Assembly (NCBI GenBank): GCA_023525975.1
Contig: CM042018.1
Location: 72,981,001-73,045,000, forward strand
Direction of reading: 5' to 3'
DNA from: Smallanthus sonchifolius
Taxonomy: Eukaryota > Streptophyta > Magnoliopsida > Asterales > Asteraceae
Length of the DNA stretch: 64,000 nt
In this document: positions 34,932 through 44,776 of the stretch, piece by piece
Numbering within the stretch: the first letter of the stretch is position 1
How the letters are laid out: every line of letters starts with the position of its first letter
Notes under the pieces: model-generated
Told to the model about the DNA's origin: nothing
The model's database searches: none
What the model saw: the letters and a program-made list of their open reading frames with translations, nothing else
Translations under genes and position numbers: made by a program

Positions 34932-35456
34932 TGTAGGTCCCTCGGGTGTGGCGGATCGTCACATGCAAGTGGGTCTACTAGTCGGACCGGGTGCGGAATA
35001 CCCGTGACTAGGTGGAGAGTCTTACAACACAAAGTAAACCGACAAGAGAATAACTTTAAACTTTCATATATTATAAACACTTGAAGGTTACAGAGAGAGT
35101 CTAAGATTGCGTATTTGCTACTATGACTGCGTACTTATCTACTGTCAACCATTCCTATTTATACATAACCTGATGCCTGCGCACTTAGCAAGTGCGCAGG
35201 GCAATTTTCTCATGCGTACTTAGCAAGTACGCAAAGGTATTCCTGCGTACTTGCTAAGTACGCAGGAACTATCTCCTGCGCACATACAAGTGCGCAAAAC
35301 ACTTAGAGAAATCTGCAACAGTCAATATGTAAAAGTAAATACAACTCGATAACTAATACATACAGACACTTTCAAACAAAGACAAATACATACATGAAAG
35401 TACTAAACTAAGAATCTATCTATCTAGAGTGTTTGTCACAGGAAAGTGCTTCAACA
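34932..35456 (-). mobile_element. Sirevirus 3' LTR
   Basis: TGTAGGTCCC to CTTCAACA on the plus strand, i.e. TGTTGAAGC...CTACA in sense. Contains a four-unit palindrome array (35178-35296) and a TATA box (sense TATAAATAGG, 35168-35156). Confidence 0.93.
35178..35296. repeat. Palindrome array in Sirevirus 3' LTR
   Basis: Four units at 35178, 35213, 35244 and 35277 (period 31-35 bp). Unit 1 has arms TGCGCACTT and AAGTGCGCA around AGC; units 2 and 3 have TGCGTACTT and AAGTACGCA around AGC or GCT; unit 4 has a 2-bp centre and a mismatch. The C-G to T-A change between units 1 and 2 occurs on both arms. Confidence 0.95.
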
Positions 35457-35473
35457 AACTCCCCCTTGACAAC
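35457..35473 (-). promoter_or_regulatory. Polypurine tract of the Sirevirus
   Basis: On the minus strand GTTGTCAAGGGGGAGTT immediately precedes the 3' LTR start TGTTGAAGC. Confidence 0.85.
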
Positions 35474-35529
35474 AACTCTGGATCATCTTCGATCTTTAGT
35501 CTTGAGTCTTCTGTCTTCAGTCTTCACAG

Positions 35530-38500
35530 CTATGCATCTTTAGCTTCCATCTTCTTCTTATAGTCAAGGCAAAACTTGATCACCTTGTCATATTTAGAAG
35601 CAAGGAATTTCGTCCATTCGTCCGTATGCATGCAATACCTGTCTGCTAGTGCCTCCAGATTTTTAACAGAGAAGTTAATGAAGCAGACTTCATCAAATAC
35701 TCTGAATAGTTCCCTCGACACTAAGCATCCACTTTCTGACCTCACCTTTCCAATCACCACAGCCTCGCCCGTCTTTGGATCTACGTACCAGTACCACATG
35801 TCACCGAGGATATCCTGAGATAACTTGCTCAGGGGAATCTTGGTTTCACATAGAACTGGCTTGTATACCAATTTCTTTAAGAATTTCTTAGTCACAGGAT
35901 GTCTTGCTGTCTTATCCTTGACTCTCTTGGGCACTTGAGGCTTGAACATATCAAACTTTCCAGATCTTGCTTCCCCGCTGTAGAACCACCCACAAACCCA
36001 TCACCACTGCATGATTAGAATGACCCATCAGCTCTCGGTTTGCTAGGTTCACAAGGTCGTATTTGGGTAAGGAGTTGAACGCTTCACTAGTTGGTTTCAA
36101 GTATTGAACCCCCCCCAGATCTTTTGATTGCGAACAACTGCTTATCCTCCTCGAACCTTACAGCCAAGATCATCCCTGTTGTCCCTTGTTTGTCTATGAT
36201 AGACGTCTTCTGCCAAACAGGAGCTGGACCCTTATATGAAGTAGAAGGCATATCTTTTTCTTTCGGTGCCTCCGGATCCATAGGTGTAGGGTCAACTGGG
36301 GAGGCTTCAGTCGAGGCTTCAACATTACTAGCTTGCTCGACTGAACTTGTGTCGAGCTGAGCTTCGAAGGATGGAACTTCAAAGATCTCTACATCTTCTA
36401 ACTCATACTCTCCTTCCCCGTCGCCCTTGGGAACTTCTATCACTACATCTTCATCCCAATCATCACCAGAGTCGATCTCTCCTTCTTCTAGGTTGTAGAG
36501 AGCATCGATCTGTGCTTCCTTGGAATAGTCAGGCTCTGAGTATAGGATCTCATCGTCAGATAGATACTTAAGCACATCAGCCGCTGACTTTCCTTTGTCA
36601 CCACCACCACCAGAAGTATTTCCACCCTCTTGATGAGTAGACTCCCCCTAAGCCATTGGAATAGCAGAGATGGGCACAATTGCTAAAGCTTGGTGCTCAC
36701 CTCCACTAGGACTGACTTCGGGATCCTTGTCTTTGTCATCATCCTTTGTCAAGTCTACAGGATGACAAGGCTCATCACCAGCAGTTGTCTTTTCTTTCTC
36801 TTTCTCTTTCTCTTTCCCCCCCTGAGCATCAAGCTTCTTGGTCAGGTCAGCAATTAGTTTGACCATCAGCTCATGCTCTTTCTGCTGCATATCAAGCCTC
36901 AGCTCAAGAGACGTCCTGTGTCCCAAAATCATTTCGTTTGTCTTGATTAGAAGCTAATGCTGGGTCATTACATTCTTCAGTCTCTCGTTTGTTCCCGTTC
37001 TCTAGCTTCGTAGAATTCTAACTTCGTCCACCAAGGAATTAATCTGTGCTTGTTGAGCGTCAGATTCCTCCTTTGACTTCCGAATAGTTTCCAACAGACC
37101 AGAAACTTGGGTTTGCAGAACTACTATCATATCTTCATTAGGATCAGGATGTCTGGAGGTAGATGCTTCAGCATTGTGAATTGGAGAGGAGAAGATAGTA
37201 TCGAAGTCAAACCCTTGAGTAAATTCTCCATAGTTGAAGGGTTGACTTATTGGTTCAATGGTTGTTGGGATTGAGGATGTGATGACGGTTGTAGGTGTTA
37301 TGGAAGGGGTGATGGTGACTGACTCCATGAAAATTGGAGTAGTCCCTGCCACCTGGACAGATGTGACAGGGAGGGTCACTATCATAGGAACCTCCTCTGT
37401 GATTGAAGTGACTGCCATCTCAGGTTGTACCTGTGGCCTCCTCCTCTGTCTCCTGTATAGCTGCTATAAAGGTGGGGTGGAAGCTGAATCAGAACTCGCA
37501 GCTGAAACTTGTACTTGCTGCTGAGGACTCACCACTACCTCACGAGGAATAGGTTGTTGCTACCTATCCCCCCTGTTCTTATGTATACTTTCACGTCTTT
37601 GCCTTTGAATAGCAGCGTCAGAGTCAGAATCTGGCTCATATTCGCTGCTAGAGGACTGTTCCTTTCTCTTTGAGGACGACTCAGGAAGGGTGACCTTCGT
37701 CGTTCTCCTCGGGTGAACCTGCGATGGTGCATCATCGGAATCAGAAGAATTAGACTCTGTCTCTTCGTAGTCAGATCCCTCAGAACCATCATCCCCCGCT
37801 CCTTCGTCTCCACTATCCGACGATTCATCTTCACTTTCAACTTCCTCCTCTTGTTGTTGTTGTTCATCTGAATGTTCACTCAACTCTGGCTCCGAATCGT
37901 GACTATACCATCTCCAGTCACCTGGTGCCACATACGCTTTATTTATATGGTGGCCAAAGAGTGCTGTGTGCTCAGGGGTAGGATCTACACGGCCTGGCAT
38001 TAAAAACTGTGCAAACACCCTTTTGTCCACCCTTTTAACTTGCAATCTCTCCCCGATAGCAGGTAGGTTTGGCAACGCATCGTTTATCAGAAGTTGCATA
38101 AACCTAGGGTATAACAAGAACCTTAACTTCCCAGCCTTGTTGATCTGGTCATTGATGGCTTTGAATATGTATCGTGAGAAGTTGTAGCCCTTGTTGAGAG
38201 ATAAGCCAACCATGGCTGCAGCAAGATCATGACCCATTGCGTCCTTTCCAGCTTTTCTTGAAGAGATGCACATGATCATGATGTGGGCAAAATATCTCCA
38301 TTGATCGAGCACCCACATTTTCTTATAAGAAGCATAGTCTCTCGCACCGACATACCCCATTCGTTGCCTCCAACAGCCATCCACAAAGTAGTCAGGATAG
38401 GCCGTCGGGTCGGTGGAAAGATCTCAGAATTGCAAGACCCGTCTAATAGTGTCTTCAGAAAAGGCAATATCTTGACCTGCCACGGTAGCCCTTATAACAT

Positions 38501-38720
38501 TGGGGGTTACCGTGCAATCATGCTCCGCGGTCTCCCAGAATTGCTCTAAATAAGGTCTTGAAACGATAGGGTCTGCAGAAATAGCGTAGCTGATTCTTGA
38601 ACGGTTTAAGAAATCAACTATCTCACGGTACTGTAGAGCAGCACCCTTCCATTCCGGTTGAGTATGAGCTAGAAGATTGAACTCATTCGTAAACGCACGA
38701 GCCATAATCTGCAAAAACAC
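35530..38720 (-). pseudogene. Extra ORF downstream of pol in the Sirevirus (about 1,060 codons)
   Basis: From ATG near 38720 (or MARAFTNEF at 38705) to 36087 all open pieces share one frame, split only by stops near 38424, 37557, 37450, 37000 and 36650; a frameshift near 36000 leads to the last piece (35949-35530). N-terminal domain: FLNRSRISYAISADPIV, PYLEQFWETAEHD, ATVAGQDIAFSEDTIRRVL, a type I have seen annotated beside plant copia elements. Middle: Ser/Asp/Glu-rich (37900-37600) and coiled coil (LTKKLDAQGGKEKEKEKEK, about 36830). C-terminal domain: HPVTKKFLKKLVYKP, LGDMWYWYVDPKTGEAVVIG. It sits where Sireviruses carry an 'envelope-like' ORF, but I see no clear membrane segment. Function unknown. 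Confidence 0.75.
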
Positions 38721-38837
38721 ACAGAAAACATAATCAGAACAACAAGTGTCATTGGAATTGAATAAACATGACTCAGTATAGCAGTTACTCTTTGAACTGA
38801 ATATCCAGACTTAGAAATTTTTCCCAAGTGTTGGTCC

Positions 38838-38936
38838 TCCCTACTTAGCAAGTACGCAGGAATTTCCTCTTGCGTACTTAATAAGTACGCAAGAATTACT
38901 TCTTGCGTACTTGCTAAGTGCGCAAGAAACATACTT
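38838..38936. repeat. Palindrome array just upstream of the Sirevirus extra ORF
   Basis: Three units of the LTR palindrome, e.g. TTGCGTACTT, AAT, AAGTACGCAA near 38871-38894. They lie about 120-215 nt upstream of the first Met, within the expected leader of a message starting at the internal TATA box (39461-39470). Confidence 0.9.
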
Positions 38937-39460
38937 GTTCAAAAATTTCAGAAGTTGTAAAAATCAACAGATGTTCAAAAAAGGAGGTGGATTAGGTAAC
39001 CACAAGGTCGGAATCTGTGATCACGACCCATGGGACCAACCTTCACACCAAATACTTGCTACACTAGTCCAATTTTGACCTAATCGATGACCCTGACTAA
39101 CCGTCGGTCAAATCCAAGGTGAGGTAAAAAATAAGGACGATTAACGATTGATTCAGGGTCTATTACGAGTTCTATACAAGTTTTAGTTATCAAGTTTTAC
39201 CAAAACAACTATAATTTGTCCAAAATCGCGAATTAAACCCAAAAAAAATTTAACTTCTCAAAATCGGTCCATGAATCATGATTTAGCGGATGGAATGCCT
39301 CTAGATTCTCACCAATGGATTGTTGGACAATGATGATACTAGAGATGGGACGAAAAATCGGTTGGAACACTCGGAAGTTTTTTGAGAAATTTTTGTAGAG
39401 GGAAAATGAACAGGTGATAAGTTTGAATGAGATAAAACTCTGAAATTTTCTAACTCCTGT

Positions 39461-39470
39461 TTATATACCC
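39461..39470 (-). promoter_or_regulatory. Candidate internal promoter TATA box ahead of the extra ORF
   Basis: On the minus strand GGGTATATAAACAGG follows a five-unit palindrome array (39617-39484) by about 14 bp; in the LTR the TATA box (GTGTATAAATAGG, 48190-48178) follows its array by about 11 bp. The distance from TATA to the second array is about 530 nt here and 540 nt in the LTR-gag unit. Promoter activity is inferred. Confidence 0.55.
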
Positions 39471-39483
39471 AACACCAAAAGGT

Positions 39484-39617
39484 CTTGCGTACTTGCTAAG
39501 TGCGCAAGCTTTAACTCCTGCGTACTTACAAGTGCGCAAGACTTAACTCTTGCGTACTTGTTAAGTACGCAGGGCTTACTTCATGCGCACTTGTGAAGTA
39601 CGCAGAAACTCTTAAGT
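39484..39617. repeat. Palindrome array upstream of the internal TATA box
   Basis: Five units of the LTR palindrome, some shortened: TTGCGTACTT, GCT, AAGTGCGCAA (39485-39507), then TGCGTACTT/AAGTGCGCA with a 1-2 bp centre, TGCGTACTTGTTAAGTACGC, TGCGCACTTGTGAAGTACGC and a final half unit. Confidence 0.9.
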
Positions 39618-40930
39618 GCGCAAACTTTCAACTCAAATTATGAATATTTCAAGTCAAATAACGAACAAGATAAACAACATTCAACCAAGAGGATTCACAA
39701 ACAATTCAGGAAGATTAAACACAAATATTTTTGGTTTTTCTGATTAAGATTGAACTGTTCATAAACTTAAAATCTTTTTGATCTTTTCTAGATAGAAATA
39801 TACACGTATTTACACAAACTATTTTTGATCAACGACACGAGCAGAGGATCATATCAGGCTAACTTATAGCAAAAACGATACAATATAAACATCAAAGAAT
39901 ATGGGATCATGTCATGGATTACTATTTATTCATACATAATAAGCACATAAACAAGTAATTCAAGTTAACAATATTATAAGATTTGAAACTATAAGCATCT
40001 TTGTATCACGTTCTTGTGTATTAAGGTATTAATTATAAGATATACAACGTGTACCCCACTGATATACTACAGCAATATAAATTGCACTATCTCAAGGCAT
40101 CTAAGATTTTCCCAATTATTTTCTAAATTTTTAGAATGAAGTTGCATCTATTAGCATAGGAAAAATCAAGCAGAATCCATAGGGATTATCAGGAATCATA
40201 AGATTCAGAATCGAGTGATTCATTTGTCTTGGTTTCATTTGATTTTCTTCATTGAATATCGATATGATGATTCAGGATAATGAGTATGGTGTTTGAATAA
40301 GGTAAGGATATCCAAATTTTATCTGGATTTGATTTCAATGAATCAGGAGTGATTCAAGGGTGAATACATGCTCAACGGTTGATGTAGAGACATGTCTTGA
40401 TTCAATCTCTCCTTGCATACTTGTGAGTATGGGCAGTGAGATGAACCGCATTAATTATGCTAATGACATAACCCGAAACTGATCTCAAAAGAAAATTATT
40501 GCCAAAATCTAACATCTTTTATTTGATAATGATCTTTTCTATTCTTTTACGCACACACACTAGCAAACATGGGTTCAAATCACAGTTCTAATTTTAGATT
40601 AAGTTTCCACACTACTAGTGATTCACAGACGCATACAGCCTACTGACAATTCAAATTACTTGTAAATAAGCAGATTAAAAGCATAATAATTTACACAATT
40701 AAGTAAGCATGACTCAATCATTTCCCATATGAGCAGTCTGTGACGTTTAGATCATTTCTGATGTACTATCATTTCCACTTTTCTCAACTTAACTTTGAAA
40801 TTTTCTCCATTTTCTATTTTGTTTTTGATTTTGTAAAATGTTTTTGAAAGTTAAAAGAACTATACAGAAATCATAAAAGAAAATAAAATTTAACTTTCAT
40901 GAATTGAATTGATTTACGGAAAACAAGTTT

Positions 40931-42360
40931 TCACTTAGGATTGAACATTCCTATCAAGTTGACAAGATGCTCAAAACGGGATCGATCAAAAGCCTTTGTG
41001 AAAAGGTCAGCAAGATTGTCATCCGTGTGAACTTTAACAAGTTCAATTAAATGCTTTTCAGCACAATCACGGATGAAATGATGGCGAATTTCTATATGTT
41101 TAGTTTTGGAATGTTTCACCGGGTTATTTGTGATGGAGATTGTGGCATTGTTGTCAATGAACAAAGGAGTTCCAGTGAAGTTTAAGCCGTAGTCTCTCAA
41201 TTATTGCTGAATCCATAATATCTGAGAACAACTGCTCGCCGCAGCAATGTATTCTGCTTCACAAGTTGAGACAGAAACCGTTGACTGCTTCTTACACTAC
41301 CAGGAAACCAGTCTGTCTCCTAAGAATTGACATCAGCCAGAAGTTGACTTTCTGTCAAGGTTACAACCGCCATATTCTGAATCAGTGTAGGCTTTGAAGT
41401 CGAATGACTGCTGCTTAGAGTACCAAATACCCAATCGAGGTTTCCCTTTCAAGTATCTGAAAATTCTCTTCACAACTATCATATGTGACTCCTTCGGTTG
41501 AGACTGAAACCTTAAGCACAAGCACACAGCAAACATTATATCGGGTCTTGAAGCTGTGAGATACATAAGTGATCCGATCATCCCATGGTACAATCTCCAA
41601 TCCAAATCCTTTCCATATTTGTCAGGATGCAGACAATGATTGACTGGGATAGGTGTGCCATAAGTACTGCTATCATTCATCTTGTATTTTGACAAGATGT
41701 CCTGCACATACTTAGTTTGATGTAGATAAATGCCATCCTCTCTTTAACTGACTTGCAGACCCAGGAAGAATGACAATTCACCCATGTTACTCATTTCAAA
41801 CTTAGACTTCATCACCTGTTCGAATTCCCTACACATCCCTTCATTGGTAGATCCAAAAATAATGTCGTCGACGTAGACTTGTACAAGAAGAATGTCACCT
41901 CCTGCTTTCCTAATGAAGATGGTCGATTCAATCTGTCCACGGTCGAAACCATTAGACAGTAGATGTTTAGATAATGTCTCATACCATGCCCGCGGTGCTT
42001 GATGAAGACCATAAAGTGCTTTGTCAAGCTTATACACTTTATTGATATTATGCGGATCTTCAAAGCCGGGAGGTTGAGTGACATAGACCTCTTCATGAAC
42101 TTTTCCATATAGGAAAGCACTCTTCACATCAAGTTGATAGACCTTGAAGCCGACATATGTGGCATAAGCCAAGAACAGTCGAATGGCCTCAATTCTAACA
42201 ACTGGGCATATACTTCCGTGTAATCCAAGCCCTCTTGTTGATAAAAACCCTGAACAACCAATCTTGCTTTGTTCTTCACAACCACATGACGATCATCCGT
42301 CTTGCATTTGAACACCCATCTGGTTCCAATTGGCTGAAAGCCTTTTGGCAAGTCAACCAA
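40931..42360 (-). pseudogene. Sirevirus reverse transcriptase and RNase H
   Basis: RT: LPKGFQPIGTRWVFKCK, NKARLVVQGFYQQEGLDYTE, QLDVKSAFLYGKVHEEVYV, PPGFEDP, KALYGLHQAPRAWYE, catalytic YVDDIIFGST (about 41870). Connection: YHGMIGSLMYLTASRPDIMF, RIFRYLKGKPRLGIWY, YTDSEYGGCNLDRKSTSG. RNase H end: FIDNNATISITNNPVKHSKT, HIEIRHHFIRDC, NLADLFTKAFDRSRF. Frameshift near 42190 and stops near 41740 and 41320 disable it. The active-site YVDD is intact. Confidence 0.93.
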
Positions 42361-42417
42361 ATCTCACACGCGCAACTTTTGGAATTGAGACAATTCATCT
42401 TGCATCGCCTCAATCCA

Positions 42418-43971
42418 TCAGTTGTCAATGAGAGCCTCCTTCACAAATGCAGCATGCAAACATGTTTCCATGACACCAGTGTCAACTATCTCCGAGTAAA
42501 GACTAGTGTTCTCAGTAATGGTTCGATGACGAGTTTGAACACCGGCATGAGGATCACCAATAATATTATCAATTGGATGATTCTTATGCACTCTCGCCTC
42601 TGGTACATTCGGTTCCTGAATTTCTGAATCGAGATTCGTGCTTAACTCCCCTATTTCTTGTGTTCCAGAAGAAGAGGATTCAATGTTAATTGGATCAGCT
42701 GGAGCTTCATTTCCTACAGTTGTGTTAGGATTAGCTTGAGCGTCATCTCCATTAACATGAATATCTTCACTGTTATCACCATTAAGAGTTTCAGATGCAG
42801 ATGCAACATTGGAATCAGGAGTTACAATCGGTACAGTAGCACGAGTAGAGAAACTGGAGTCATCGCCGCCACCCAATAATTCATAAACATTTGAAGCGTC
42901 AACTGCAGATAGATCAGAAAGATTGAATGACTTGAATAGCGCATCATAATCAAAACCCCAAGCTGGACCTGTTGGTTTTGGTGGAATGCTGTGTTTACTG
43001 CAATCCACTTCAAACCATTCCTCGACAGTACGAGTTCCTATATTGTACACTCTCTTGCAAGGAGAGTTGGCAACGTATCCTAAGAAGATGCCTTCCACCG
43101 CTTTTGCATGAAACTTATACTGGCGGTCTTTGTACTGTAGCAACAAGGAACAGGGACTACCAAAAGGAACTAGGTAATCAAGATTGGGAAGTCGATTGTT
43201 GATCAACTCGTAACAAGTCTTGTTGTGCCTCTTCACAACCAGAACTCTATTTAAGACGTGACAAGCTGTAATGACGGCTTCTGCCCAGAAAGTGACAGGA
43301 AGCTTTGCATTTGACAGCATTGTCCTTGCAGTCTCAATCAATGTTCTGTTCTTCCGTTCTACAACTCCATTCTGCTGTGGTGTGTATGGGGGGCTGAATT
43401 CGTGACGGATCCCCTTCTTGAGATAGAAAATTTCCATCAAATTATTCTTGAACTCAGTTTTGTTGTCACTCCTTATTCTTCTAACTTTCATCTTGCAAAG
43501 AGATTCCAAGCTCAGGATCAGGTATTGAAGAATATCAGCAGTCTCGTCCTTTGTACCTAAAAAATGCACCCAAGAAAAACGTGAGAAATCATCAGTTACA
43601 ACCAGACAGAACGACTTACCTCCAATACTCCTGATACTTATGGGGCCAAACAGATCCATGTGTAATAGCTCCAAAGGGGTATCAATGGAGTTTTGGAGCC
43701 TGGGCTTGTGAGACTTCCACTGCTGTTTGCCCTTTTTACAAGGCATACAGTCATCTGCAACGGTAAATCTCAGCTGAGGAACCCCGGTTACCAAACCATT
43801 TCGGACAAGATGGTTCATTTTGCGATAAGAAATATGTCCGAGTTTCCTATGCCACAAGATAGAGTCAAGCTCTGTCGCTTTGGTAAGCAAACAAGTTGCA
43901 ACTGATGAGGTGGTTGTTGCCACGCACATATCAATCTGATAGGTGTCGTTTGTCCTTGGCGCTCTCATCAA
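42418..43971 (-). pseudogene. Sirevirus integrase (517 codons open)
   Basis: Zinc finger: ILWHRKLGHISYRKMNHLV and CMPCKKGK (HHCC). Core: LLHMDLFGPISIRSIGG (first Asp), RRIRSDNKTEF (second Asp; usually DNGTEF), PQQNGVVERKNRTLIETART (Glu). Then FWAEAVITACHVLNR, EGIFLGYVANSPCKRVYN and an acidic, Ser-rich linker (NGDNSEDIHVNGDDAQAN) before RT. This is the longest open coding stretch of the element and has no internal stop. It inserts the DNA copy into the chromosome; the copy is separated from gag and RT by breaks. Confidence 0.93.
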
Positions 43972-43980
43972 AATACAGTC

Positions 43981-44776
43981 TTAAGGAACTTCAAAACCAG
44001 GCTTGAGAGTCAAGCATTCATTCTTATCAAACATCACCGAGTACTCCTTGTCGCACATTTGGGAGATACTCAGCAGGTTATGCTTCAGCTGCTCGCAAAA
44101 GTTGACATTGTCAAAACTGACACAACCATTTGATACCACGCCTTGACACGTGATACTACCTCCTTTCTCTCCAGCAAAGGCCACATAGCCGCCTCTGAAT
44201 GGTTTCACGTCTTGAAGCAAGGCCACTATCTACATACCAGCGGTTAGAGATAGTACCCTTCGGACGTCCCTGCATGAGTCACAAAAAGAATCCGTTGGTT
44301 TTGGAGACCCAAGCCATAGTGGTCTTGGGTCGTCCATCCTTTTCAAAATAAACTATCTCTTTTAACTCACAGTCGTGATGACTATTCGAAATGGATAAAT
44401 CTTTAAAAGAATTAGGACTAGGAGATTGAGAATTTTTTAATTTGTTAGTCCAGGACCTCTTCTGTTTCTTAACTGGAACAGTAGACTTATGTTTAACAAC
44501 AGCACGTGAACTAGTGGAAGCTTCACCTGATTGAACTCCAGTCAGCTGTTCTAGCTTCCTCAACCTTTTATTCCTTCTCCTCCTCTGTGGCCTAGAGAGT
44601 TTCACCACAGGTTTCTCACCAGTAGGTATACTACCAGAGGTAGATACACAAGGTGTAGCGGGTTGCTTTCCCTTCCTTGAAACAAATGGTTTAGCCTCAG
44701 AGGTTATCTTTAATTTTACCATCGGTTTTACTGGTGGTTTCACCACATTTGCTTTTGGACTTTTGGGATGGTTCAC
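43981..44776 (-). pseudogene. Sirevirus protease region
   Basis: 44776-44279 is a basic linker (KPVVKLSRPQRRRRNKRLRK) ending GRPKTTMAWVSKTNGFF. After a stop comes NRWYVDSG, then directly ALLQDVKPFRGGYVAFAGEK: the usual CS.HMTG stretch after DSG is missing, an apparent deletion of about 24 bp. The second half (VSFDNVNFCEQLKHNLLSIS) is normal. Inactive. Confidence 0.85.

Larger units (their letters stand above)
38937..40930 (-). other. Sirevirus spacer between RNase H and the extra ORF
   Basis: No gene seen. 40150-40765 is homologous (reverse complement) to about 2845-3480 of copia-1, with shared 20-mers such as GAGATCAGTTTCGGGTTATG and AACTGTGATTTGAACCCAT. 39461-39617 holds the internal promoter-like region, and the AT-rich leader follows. 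Confidence 0.7.
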
